Below the pieces are notes generated by a model, which saw only the letters and a program-made list of their open reading frames with translations, had not been told where the DNA came from and searched no databases. Of a DNA stretch of 42,894 nucleotides, positions 34,600-42,772 are shown piece after piece. The stretch is from Synergistaceae bacterium (GTDB lineage Bacteria; Synergistota; Synergistia; Synergistales; Aminobacteriaceae): positions 1-42,894 of the forward strand of contig JAFUYQ010000001.1 in assembly GCA_017470485.1 (NCBI GenBank). Reading direction: 5' to 3'. Within the stretch, counting starts at the first letter, position 1. Every line of letters begins with the position of its first letter. A program made the position numbers and the translations under genes.

Positions 34600-35644
34600 A
34601 GAACGCACCGAAGAAGCTACCCCCCATAAACGCGAGAAAGTCCGCGAGGAGGGCCGCGTCTGTGTTAGCAAAGACCTCAATGCCGCCGCCGCCATTCTCA
34701 CGGCACTTCTTGGGCTTTCGCTCATTGGCGGCATGACTTGGCGAACTCTCACAGGAATGCTTCAGTTCATGTTCAGGGCAATAGGCGATAAGGCAGTTCT
34801 TCAGGACGGCTGGTTCGCGTGGGTTTCGTGGGAGGCAATAAAAGATTATTTCGCGGCATGGCTTCCGCTGGGGGGACTGGTGGTTCTCTTCGCGACAAGC
34901 GCGGTAATCGCTCAAGTAGGTTTCGCGTTTACAGGCCAGCCGTTTGTGCCAAAATTCGACAGGTTAAACCCTTTCACCGGCATGAAGAAAATCATCTCAA
35001 TGCGCTCGTGCGTCGAACTTCTCAAAGGTCTTTTGAAGTCAGCGATTTTCGCTGTGATGATTTACAACGCAATCAAGAATTATCTCCCCGTCTCCTCCAA
35101 AACTATGCAGATGCCCCTCGAGCTTGGAAGCCGTCAGTTCTGGGACATGCTATGGACGTTGGCGATGAGGCTGGCGTTAATGCTGTTAGTGATGGCGTTT
35201 GCTGATTATTTTTACCAGAAGTGGGAATTTGAGAACTCAATAAAAATGAGCAAGAAAGAAATCAAGGACGAGTACAAGCAAATGGAGGGCGACCCTCAGA
35301 TAAAGCAGAAAATCCGCCAGAAACAGCGCGAAATGGCCAAGCAGAGAATGATGGCTGATGTCCCGAAAGCTGACGTTGTAATCACTAACCCTACTCACAT
35401 CGCCGTTGCTTTGCAGTACGACAGAGGGGTAATGGGCGCGCCTCAGCTCATCGCTAAAGGTGCTGACTACCTCGCGCAGAGAATTAGGGAGATTGCTCAG
35501 AACAATCTCATTCCTGTGATTGAGAATAAGCCGTTAGCTTGGGCATTGTACGAGAATGTCGAAGTCGGCGAGGAAATTCCAGAGGACTTCTACAAGGGAG
35601 TCGCTGAAGTCCTCGCTATGGTCTACAGGCTGAAAGCGTCTTAG
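34592..35644 (+). CDS. flhB: Flagellar export switch protein FlhB
   Basis: The 350-residue protein has four membrane helices and a cytoplasmic C-terminal domain with the self-cleavage motif N266-P-T-H, which switches export specificity after the hook is complete. It opens MAEERTEEATPHKREK, typical of FlhB. It closes the operon; the usual next gene, flhA, is absent. Its TAG stop overlaps the TAA of cinA on the opposite strand. Confidence 0.96.
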   Translation: MAEERTEEATPHKREKVREEGRVCVSKDLNAAAAILTALLGLSLIGGMTWRTLTGMLQFMFRAIGDKAVLQDGWFAWVSWEAIKDYFAAWLPLGGLVVLFATSAVIAQVGFAFTGQPFVPKFDRLNPFTGMKKIISMRSCVELLKGLLKSAIFAVMIYNAIKNYLPVSSKTMQMPLELGSRQFWDMLWTLAMRLALMLLVMAFADYFYQKWEFENSIKMSKKEIKDEYKQMEGDPQIKQKIRQKQREMAKQRMMADVPKADVVITNPTHIAVALQYDRGVMGAPQLIAKGADYLAQRIREIAQNNLIPVIENKPLAWALYENVEVGEEIPEDFYKGVAEVLAMVYRLKAS

Positions 35645-36855
35645 ATTGAGTGAAGCTCCTTCCAGAGTTCCGACAGCGCAAACCTTACCGCTCTGGTTCT
35701 GACTTCGCCACGATTGCCCGGCAGTCTCCTCATAACCGACCGAGTCCCCTTTCTTCCTGAAATCCCGAACCATACTGTTCCAACGGGCTTGGCCTCAGTT
35801 CCTCCGTCAGGGCCGGCAATCCCCGTAATGCTCACGGCGAAATCTGCACCGTAAATTCTCCTCGCTCCCTCTGCCATCTCGCAGGCACATTCCGAACTCA
35901 CAGCACCGTGATTTCTCAGCGTCTCAGCCCTAACGCCTAAGATTTTCTGCTTTGCCTCATTGCTGTAAGTTACCGCCGAGCCGTTGAAAACGTCAGAGCT
36001 TCCGGCAATCTCCGTCAACGCTCCGCCGACTAATCCGCCGGTGCATGACTCGGCACACGCAACCTTAACGCCCTTAGCCCTCGCCTCAATCAATACAGCG
36101 TCAGCAATCGAACGAGAACCTTCAGGAAGAACGAGGCCGTCAAATCTCGAACGTGTTAAACCTTCAGCCCATGCGACAATCTCAGGCTCGCCCTTGAAAA
36201 TCAGCTCAACTTGAGGGAACGCAGGAAGTATTGAGACATGAAGCGAGTTGTTGCTTATGACTTCGGGGATTTTTCCGGCTATGGTCATTTCGGGGGTGTC
36301 GAGAATTATTACTGAGGCTGTGCGCTTCTCATCAACCGCGAAAATTTCGGGAAGTTCCTGCCTCGTCATGGCCTCGTACTCAAACGGCACGCCCGGCAAG
36401 GCGATTACTTTCGTTCCGTCTTTCTCGAATTTTATCCCCAATGCGAAACCGGCAGGATTAAATACTGTCTCGGCCAATTCTGGAATCATTGCCTGCGGAT
36501 CTCTGCATTTTTTAGTGTAATCATAGCGTCTTTGGTCGTCCTTAACCCTCGCTAAAACTCTGTCATACGCTTCATCATCGGCCTTCAGTCCGCAGCCTAA
36601 GTACCTCGCTATTGCACTACGCGTTTTATCGTCATGAGTTGGCCCTAGACCTCCCGAAATTATCAGAAGGTCAGTCCTTCCAGCCCACCGCGATAATAAC
36701 GATATGATTTCGTCTTCCTCGTCTGAAATTACCTCAATGCGCTGGACGTTCCAGCCCTTAGCGTGGAATTTACCGGCCATGAATGAGGCATTGCGTTCAG
36801 TTCTTGCACCGCACAGTAATTCATCGCCTATCGCCGCCAAAACCGCGTTTTTCAT
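35641..36855 (-). CDS. cinA: CinA-family protein (nicotinamide-nucleotide amidase type)
   Basis: The 404-residue protein has an N-terminal MoaB-like domain (IGDELLCGA, SGGLGPTHDD) and a C-terminal CinA domain (CAESCTGGL, SITGIAGPDGG), a deamidase that recycles nicotinamide mononucleotide. The length fits the two-domain form. Its ATG overlaps the pgpA stop by four bases (ATGA), and it closes the operon. Confidence 0.95.
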   Translation of the reverse strand: MKNAVLAAIGDELLCGARTERNASFMAGKFHAKGWNVQRIEVISDEEDEIISLLSRWAGRTDLLIISGGLGPTHDDKTRSAIARYLGCGLKADDEAYDRVLARVKDDQRRYDYTKKCRDPQAMIPELAETVFNPAGFALGIKFEKDGTKVIALPGVPFEYEAMTRQELPEIFAVDEKRTASVIILDTPEMTIAGKIPEVISNNSLHVSILPAFPQVELIFKGEPEIVAWAEGLTRSRFDGLVLPEGSRSIADAVLIEARAKGVKVACAESCTGGLVGGALTEIAGSSDVFNGSAVTYSNEAKQKILGVRAETLRNHGAVSSECACEMAEGARRIYGADFAVSITGIAGPDGGTEAKPVGTVWFGISGRKGTRSVMRRLPGNRGEVRTRAVRFALSELWKELHSI

Positions 36856-37340
36856 CTCGATACCCCCTCAATCAGTCCGTAAATCCAGCCTGCATGATAG
36901 AAGTAAGCGTTAAGCCCCTGAAGTATTATGTTGCCCATTATTCCGCCGAGAATGTCATCAGCCATTATGCCCCAGCCGCCGGGTAATTTCTCCATTGCGC
37001 TGACCGGAAACGGTTTCAGTATGTCAATCAGCCGGAACAGGAAGAAGCCGGGAATTATAAATCCTTTGGGCAGTAAATATATTGTCAGCCACATTCCCGG
37101 AAGCTCATCTATGTTCAGAAAGCTGGGGTCTTTCATTTTGAAGTAGACCTCCGATTTTCCTGTAACATAAACTCCCACCGCCGACACAATCAGTATTGCC
37201 CACAACGGAACGTCAACGAATACGCTCACTAAACACGCGAACGCCGAACTGACCGTGCCGGGCATTCCTGACGGCAGAAAACCAAGCCCGAATACGCTCG
37301 CAATCCATACGTAATACGGGTAATCTTTCATTTTTTCCAT
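36852..37340 (-). CDS. pgpA: Phosphatidylglycerophosphatase A
   Basis: The 162-residue protein has the PgpA segments FGLGFLPSGMPGTVSSA and IDILKPFPVSAMEKLPGGWGIMADDILGG, whose acidic residues bind metal, with several membrane helices. It removes phosphate from phosphatidylglycerol phosphate to yield phosphatidylglycerol in the membrane. It lies four bases after the STAS-kinase gene. Confidence 0.94.
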   Translation of the reverse strand: MEKMKDYPYYVWIASVFGLGFLPSGMPGTVSSAFACLVSVFVDVPLWAILIVSAVGVYVTGKSEVYFKMKDPSFLNIDELPGMWLTIYLLPKGFIIPGFFLFRLIDILKPFPVSAMEKLPGGWGIMADDILGGIMGNIILQGLNAYFYHAGWIYGLIEGVSR

Positions 37341-37344
37341 ATGA

Positions 37345-38553
37345 TTAAATCCCTTCTATCGGTTTCAGTGTTGTCATTGACTCGCGGAACGGTATCATAA
37401 TTCCGTCAATCGTTTTCTTGAGTTCGTCCTGAGACAGCCCTGCCGCGTTAGCCCTTAATACCGCCATGTTAATAATTGAGGAGTAATCACTTATGATTTT
37501 CTCGTAATTCCTGAGCAGTTCTCTGTCGGAAGTTCCGAAGTATTCAGGAAGAATAATATCCCATGAGGCATGGAGCATTTCCGCGCTGAGTCCTAATATT
37601 CTCTCGTGAAAATGATCCCCGTTTCTTGACGAAAGCCCCGAAAGGTACACAAAATGACCGTAGGAAATAAAAAGGTCAATTATCGGGTGTCCCTGTCCGG
37701 CCTCGCCGACATCAATAAGTATTAACTCATCGCCCTTCACAAGTAAGTTATTCGGGTGGAAGTCGCTGTGAATAAACGTGTTCCTGTACGGTATGCGGTC
37801 AATAAGCTCGTCTATCGCTTTTTTGTCCTCAGATGAGATAAGTTCCCTTTTGTATACGACTTCGGCCATCTTGTGCGGATAGAATCTAGCGTCGGTGAAA
37901 GTTCCCTCATCAAATTCAGTCGTGTGAAGTTTCTTGAGGAGACGCGCCGCCTTAATGCTTAATTCGTTGAGGCGTTCGGGATTTTTTCTGAGGACTCCCG
38001 ACATTGTGTCAGCGTCAATCATCTCGTAGACAATCCCGTAAAACCCCCCTGCTTTCACCACATCGAACGGTATCGCCGTAGGTATGTCATGAAGGAATAC
38101 CTCACGCGAAATTCTCTGGTCGTCCTCAATCATGCTCAATGTGTAAACACGGTGAGCATTGTTGAAGACCTTAATTATTGTATCGGGGTCAATCCTGTAG
38201 ACGATTGAGGAAATTCCTCCGCCTATAACCGGAAGACCATCGACTGAAATTTCCCTGAATTTCTTGCGTACTTTCAGAAGCTCATTGAAGCCCGTAACCT
38301 CGAAAATATCATAGACATCATTGGAGACGTTAATGATATTAAGTTTCGTGCTGAACATCTTGCAGAACTTCAGAAGGACTCTTAATCCCGCGCTCGAAAC
38401 GTATTCGAGTCCCTCAGCGTCAATGACAGGCGGTTCGCCGGAAAATCCTGACAGTTCCTCAGAAATTTTTTTCTCGACTTCTCCGGCGTTGTTCGAGTCA
38501 ATTCTGCCTGACAGGGTTAAAGTCCCCGTGCCAGCGTCAAATTTTACATTCAT
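37345..38553 (-). CDS. STAS domain fused to an APH-like kinase
   Basis: The 402-residue protein has an N-terminal STAS domain (1-98) like anti-sigma-factor antagonists, with the phosphorylatable serine pair S53-S54 in YVSSAGLRVL. It is joined to an aminoglycoside-phosphotransferase-like kinase (about 105-395): GGGISSIVYR with K128, the catalytic loop H262-S-D264 with N269, and metal-binding D281. I recall the kinase part from the TIGR02172 group, which has no settled substrate. Its ATG overlaps the rimO stop as ATGA, so the start is firm. No partner sigma or anti-sigma gene is in the window. Confidence 0.85.
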   Translation of the reverse strand: MNVKFDAGTGTLTLSGRIDSNNAGEVEKKISEELSGFSGEPPVIDAEGLEYVSSAGLRVLLKFCKMFSTKLNIINVSNDVYDIFEVTGFNELLKVRKKFREISVDGLPVIGGGISSIVYRIDPDTIIKVFNNAHRVYTLSMIEDDQRISREVFLHDIPTAIPFDVVKAGGFYGIVYEMIDADTMSGVLRKNPERLNELSIKAARLLKKLHTTEFDEGTFTDARFYPHKMAEVVYKRELISSEDKKAIDELIDRIPYRNTFIHSDFHPNNLLVKGDELILIDVGEAGQGHPIIDLFISYGHFVYLSGLSSRNGDHFHERILGLSAEMLHASWDIILPEYFGTSDRELLRNYEKIISDYSSIINMAVLRANAAGLSQDELKKTIDGIMIPFRESMTTLKPIEGI

Positions 38554-39845
38554 TCCAAGACATCTCCGTATAAACAAAATCCATCATTATCCGTGATTTT
38601 CAAGCGCAGAGTATCTCCGGGTTTCACGATATCTTCGTCAATTCCGCAAGCATACACAAAATCGTCAACTTCGGGCGCGTCCCTGTAGCTTCTGCACCAG
38701 CCTATACCCCCATAGTCATCAATATCATCGACAATTACATCAAGTTCTTTGCCCACGAAAAGAGTATTGCGTTCCTCGACAATTTCATCTTGAAGCCTCG
38801 TGATGGTGTTGTAACGGAGTTGTGCGGTCTTCTTAGGAATCCTCCCCGAAAAATCATAAGCCTTAGTTCCTTTCTCAGGCGAGTAGATGAACGCTCCTAA
38901 TCTGTCGAACTCAATATCATTGACGAAATCCATAAGTCTCTTGAAACTCTTTGCGTCCTCGCCGGGAAAACCTACCATTACCGTTGTCCTCAGATTGAAT
39001 AACGGGTCAAGTTCCCTGATATAGCTGAATATTCTCCTCATGTGTCCTTCGGGGCAAGGCCGGTTCATCAGCGAAAGTATTTCCGGCTCTGAATGCTGAA
39101 TCGGTATGTCGAGGTAATGAAGAATTTTATCCTGCGTCATAAGGAAGTCGATTAATTCCTCGTTGACCCTGTTCGGGTGAAGGTAAAGCAGCCGAATCCA
39201 AGTCCCTTTGGGGACGGAGGCGTTAAGTTCTCTGAGGAGCGTCATCAGATTCGTGCCGTCCCCGAAATCCTGACCGTAAACAGTCAAATCCTGACCGACA
39301 AGACATAATTCCTTCGCGCCTGCTGCACACATGATTCTTGCCTCGTCGATTATTCGTTTCATCGGGACGCTTCTGAGTCTTCCGCGAATCATAGGGATCG
39401 CGCAGTACGAACATAAAGTGTTACAGCCCTCAGAGATTTTGAGGTAGCGCGTCCAGTAATTTTTGATTTTTGGAATCGGAGAGCAGTAAGGTTTTTCCTT
39501 GCCGCCGAGAAATTCTGTAATCTTGTCCCATTCCTCAGACCTCGCAAAAAAATCGACACTCTCCGAAAATTCTTTCCTCAGTTCCTTCTCGTAGCGGTTC
39601 ACAAGACAGCCGGCAACAATGAGCTTCTTAATTCTTCCTTCCTTCTTGAGGTTCTCAAGGTCAATAATCGCGTCAATGTTTTCCTTCACAGCGTCTTGAA
39701 TGAAGCCGCAGGTGTTAATGATTGCGCAGTCAGCTTTCTTAGATTTGCCGACAATTCTATGACCGCAGGCTTCAAGTTTTGCGATGAGATGTTCGCTGTC
39801 GGCTGCATTCTTGGCACAGCCCATAGTCAAAACAAATATTCTCAT
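38550..39845 (-). CDS. rimO: Ribosomal protein S12 methylthiotransferase RimO
   Basis: The 431-residue protein has the MTTase domain cysteines C10, C46 and C80, the radical SAM motif C141-x3-C145-x2-C148 and a C-terminal TRAM domain. It adds a methylthio group to a conserved Asp of ribosomal protein S12. It starts directly after the stop of the upstream gene (TAAATG). Confidence 0.95.
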   Translation of the reverse strand: MRIFVLTMGCAKNAADSEHLIAKLEACGHRIVGKSKKADCAIINTCGFIQDAVKENIDAIIDLENLKKEGRIKKLIVAGCLVNRYEKELRKEFSESVDFFARSEEWDKITEFLGGKEKPYCSPIPKIKNYWTRYLKISEGCNTLCSYCAIPMIRGRLRSVPMKRIIDEARIMCAAGAKELCLVGQDLTVYGQDFGDGTNLMTLLRELNASVPKGTWIRLLYLHPNRVNEELIDFLMTQDKILHYLDIPIQHSEPEILSLMNRPCPEGHMRRIFSYIRELDPLFNLRTTVMVGFPGEDAKSFKRLMDFVNDIEFDRLGAFIYSPEKGTKAYDFSGRIPKKTAQLRYNTITRLQDEIVEERNTLFVGKELDVIVDDIDDYGGIGWCRSYRDAPEVDDFVYACGIDEDIVKPGDTLRLKITDNDGFCLYGDVLE

Positions 39846-41156
39846 TTAACCTTCGTATTCGCTGAATGATTCATTGTCGACAGCTTTAACCTCGTAGACC
39901 TTCTCGACATTGACGCAGAAATTATGAGCTATCATCAGACCGGCAAGCCTCTCGCCGTCAATAAGCATTATCCGTTCATCGTTCGCGTAAATCTTGGCGT
40001 TCTCGGAAAATGTCGCTGTCGTCGCGTAAATACCTTTTCCGCCCTTGTCGGCCAGTTCCTCAACGAAGTCCTGAATGTCAGCGCGTCCAACAGTTCTTCC
40101 GGGCGAAAGTTTCCGCGCCTGAATGTAAATATTCGCGCCGGTCTTGTTGTCGAGAATAACGCCGTGAATCAAATCGCTTCCGGCGGATTCTGTAGTGTAT
40201 CTTGCTGTCTGGAACGCGAAATAACCCATCTTCGAGAGCAGATCTATCACCAGAATCTCGAAACGGTCTGAGGGTAAATCAGCGACCTTGTTGAGGAGTT
40301 CTTCGGCAAGTTCAGCGTTATGTCTGGCGATAACCTTCTCGATTCCCTGAGCAGTAGTTTCGGCTTCATCTTCCGATTCCTGTTCAGGCTCAGGAGGTAA
40401 TTCAGGCTCTGTGTCGGGTTCCGGTTCCGGCTCCGGCTCTGGTTCGTGTTCCTGCTCCGGCTCTGATTCCGGCTCCGGCTCAAGTTCCGGCTCAGCCTCC
40501 GGCTCTGTCTCCGGCGCAAATTCTTCCTGAGTCTCTGACTCCTGAACTTCCTCAGTCTCAAATTCAGGCATTGATTCTTCTCCGGCTTCCTGAATTTCAG
40601 CTTCATCAGCTTCGGCATAAGGTTCAACGTTTTCCTCAGGGGCATCATCAAATTCCTTGTCAGTAAAATCCTCCTGCCCCTCAAATTCCTGAGCCGCGTA
40701 ATCCTCAGGCGGCATGTCCGATTCTTCGGACAGCGGTTCGGAATCGTCAGGAGTGATTTCAGAATCATCAGTTTGGAACTGCCCTTCTGATTCCTGAACG
40801 GATAAATCAAGACCTAATGCGTCTGATTCGGAAAGTGTCCTGTTATTTCTTGCATTGAGATATTCGTCGCTGATGATGTCGGGATTATCTTCAAGGACTT
40901 CGATACCTGCGTTAGTAATCATGTAGGTATTCTTGGACGGATTAGAGATCAGATTATTTTTCTTGAGATCATTTTTGGCTTCGGTTATTCTGCTTTTGAG
41001 AATGTTCTTGTCGCCCGATGATAACTCGCCTGACTCCAATCCGAAATATCCGGCTGTCAGCTCGAGGAAGTCGTTTATTGCGAAACTGTGAGGAGCCTCA
41101 CCTTTGAACGCCTCAAGCAATGGTTTTCGTATTTCCTGAGTGCCGGGTATTGGCAT
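39846..41156 (-). CDS. Mrr-like protein with acidic linker; catalytic motif altered
   Basis: The 436-residue protein has an N-terminal winged helix like Mrr_N (1-100), a long Glu/Pro-rich acidic linker (about 120-268) and a C-terminal Mrr_cat-like domain (about 290-420). In active Mrr enzymes the site reads about GIDG then QAKR; here the corresponding positions read L-I-H331-G and Q346-A-R348-K349, so the key Asp and Lys appear changed. It may bind DNA without cutting it (inference). No methyltransferase is nearby. AGGTGA precedes the ATG; it heads the operon with rimO. Confidence 0.8.
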   Translation of the reverse strand: MPIPGTQEIRKPLLEAFKGEAPHSFAINDFLELTAGYFGLESGELSSGDKNILKSRITEAKNDLKKNNLISNPSKNTYMITNAGIEVLEDNPDIISDEYLNARNNRTLSESDALGLDLSVQESEGQFQTDDSEITPDDSEPLSEESDMPPEDYAAQEFEGQEDFTDKEFDDAPEENVEPYAEADEAEIQEAGEESMPEFETEEVQESETQEEFAPETEPEAEPELEPEPESEPEQEHEPEPEPEPEPDTEPELPPEPEQESEDEAETTAQGIEKVIARHNAELAEELLNKVADLPSDRFEILVIDLLSKMGYFAFQTARYTTESAGSDLIHGVILDNKTGANIYIQARKLSPGRTVGRADIQDFVEELADKGGKGIYATTATFSENAKIYANDERIMLIDGERLAGLMIAHNFCVNVEKVYEVKAVDNESFSEYEG

Positions 41157-41198
41157 AATGTCTTTTCACCTCGTAAATGATTGAATTGTCAAGAAAAA

Positions 41199-41226
41199 AT
41201 TATACTTCAAATTCCGAGTCGGGCAA
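41199..41226 (-). promoter_or_regulatory. Promoter of the Mrr-like/rimO operon
   Basis: TTGCCC (41226-41221), a 16-base spacer and TATAAT (41204-41199) on the minus strand lie 43 bases upstream of the start codon. Confidence 0.6.
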
Positions 41227-41232
41227 TATAAT
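41227..41232 (+). promoter_or_regulatory. -10 box of the deacetylase gene
   Basis: TATAAT lies 40 bases before the ATG at 41272. The -35 is poor (CTTCAA). It directly adjoins the minus-strand promoter, so the two divergent promoters share space. Confidence 0.5.
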
Positions 41233-41271
41233 TATCTTGTTACATAAACCAGAGATGAAGGAGTCATTAAC

Positions 41272-42222
41272 ATGGCCGTGAAGAAATCAGGAATATTATC
41301 TTTAATTTTAGCCGTTCTAATCTCAGTGCAGGCATTCGCAGATGATGAATGGAAGCCGGATTCACTCGATCGGAGACGTGCAATTCCGAACAACTCCAAC
41401 CCTCCCGAAAGATTGATGCCCCTTCACAAATTAAAGCCCCTCGAAAATGATGAGGGCGTAATAAGGCGAGTGAGACTCCCTGACGGCGTGAAGGCAGTTT
41501 CATTAACGTTCGACATGTGCGAACTCGACACCGTAACGACCGGCTGCGACATGGAAGTGATTAACTTTCTCCGCGAACGGGGTATACCTGCAACGCTTTT
41601 CATGGGTGGAAAATGGATTAGGACGCATTCAAGGAGAGTGAAACAGATAATGACTGAGGGGGGAATTTTCGAGATAGGAAACCACAACTGGAGTCACGGC
41701 AACTGCGCACTGCTGAGCGATGAAGGATTAAAGGCGCAGGTTTTATGGACTCAGGCCGAGTACGAGTTACTGAGGGAGGAAGCAGGAGTTACGGATATTC
41801 CTGAAGTGCCTGAACTTTTCAGACTGCCTTACGGTAGGAACAGCGAGAAATCACTGAAGACTCTCGCGGAATTGGGAATGAGGGTAATTCAATGGGACGT
41901 TGCCGCCGAAGCCGGAGATAATTCGGACGCTAGGAGGGCTAAGAGATCGGCTGTTAAGGTTGCAGGAATGACGAGGCCGGGAAGCATTCTGCTTTTTCAC
42001 GCGAACTCAGTCCCTAAAGGAACGGTGAATTTGCTCCGTGAACTTGTGAACATTCTTGAGGCTCAAGGGTATGAATTTGTGAAGACCAGCGAACTTCTTG
42101 GAATGGGAGAGGCTGAGACGGTGAGGGAAGGATATTTTTCGAGGCCGAAGGATAATTACATACTGGACAAGAAATTCGGGATTGACGGTACGGGGAGGAA
42201 AAGCCGCTTCACGGGGAAATAA
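41272..42222 (+). CDS. Exported polysaccharide deacetylase
   Basis: The 316-residue protein has a signal peptide (1-23, cut near AFA) and a NodB domain (about 70-280). The first motif reads T-F-D81-M-C-E instead of TFDDG, and the second H138-N-W-S-H142; a RLPYGR motif follows and LLFHANS closes the site. The TFDMC form is a variant I recall from a proteobacterial family. It would remove acetyl groups from cell-wall or matrix glycan in the periplasm. GAAGGAG precedes the ATG. Confidence 0.9.
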   Translation: MAVKKSGILSLILAVLISVQAFADDEWKPDSLDRRRAIPNNSNPPERLMPLHKLKPLENDEGVIRRVRLPDGVKAVSLTFDMCELDTVTTGCDMEVINFLRERGIPATLFMGGKWIRTHSRRVKQIMTEGGIFEIGNHNWSHGNCALLSDEGLKAQVLWTQAEYELLREEAGVTDIPEVPELFRLPYGRNSEKSLKTLAELGMRVIQWDVAAEAGDNSDARRAKRSAVKVAGMTRPGSILLFHANSVPKGTVNLLRELVNILEAQGYEFVKTSELLGMGEAETVREGYFSRPKDNYILDKKFGIDGTGRKSRFTGK

Positions 42223-42324
42223 CCTTCCTCAAGAATTACGGGCGTGAATATGATACAATACCAGCCATAATCACCATGAAAAATTTACGTTGAAGGGAGT
42301 ATTGACATAATTGAGCGCAAATCT

Positions 42325-42345
42325 GTGCCTCGTGCCTCGTGCCTC
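42325..42345. repeat. Three tandem copies of GTGCCTC
   Basis: A perfect heptamer repeat, three copies, in the 187-base gap between the deacetylase and the MBOAT gene. It falls inside a possible 17-codon frame (TTG at 42311 to TAA at 42364) with GAAGGGAG upstream. Confidence 0.85.
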
Positions 42346-42409
42346 GTCCGTAACTCTACACTAAATTTCCAACACAACAATTCATTAATATTTCCAGAGA
42401 GGTACTGCC

Positions 42410-42772
42410 ATGCTGTTTAATTCGTGGCAGTTCGGGGTATTTCTGCCGATTGTTTTCGGGCTTTACTGGTCAGTTCCCCAGCGGTTCAAATGGTTATTGC
42501 TTCTCATTGCAAGCTACTGGTTCTACATGAGCTGGAATGTTAAGTACATCGTCTTGATTCTTTTCACGACTGTGATTTCGTACTTTGCCGCTATTTTTCT
42601 TGAACGTTACCACGACAGCAGGCCGGTAAAGAAACTCATTCTCACATTCACTTTAGTGTCGTGCTTGGGAGTGCTTTTCGTCTTCAAATACTTCAACTTC
42701 TTCGCCGAGAGCGTTGTCGATTTTCTCAATATGTTCGCGCTTCATCTTCACCAGACTATAGCATTTTTCTAA
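42410..42772 (+). pseudogene. MBOAT-family O-acyltransferase, truncated by IS insertion
   Basis: The first 116 residues match the N-terminus of MBOAT/AlgI-type proteins: FNSWQFGVFLPIVFGLYW, then membrane helices and YFNFFAES. The IS boundary at 42757 ends the gene and supplies the last residues and a TAA. The catalytic His of the family lies downstream and is lost. AGAGGT precedes the ATG. The intact enzyme would transfer acyl groups to an exported polysaccharide. Confidence 0.85.

Noticed and set aside
40247..40810. Arg/Ser-rich open frame on the minus strand
   Set aside because: It is the alternative frame of the Glu/Pro-repeat linker of the Mrr-like gene; its composition follows from those repeats.
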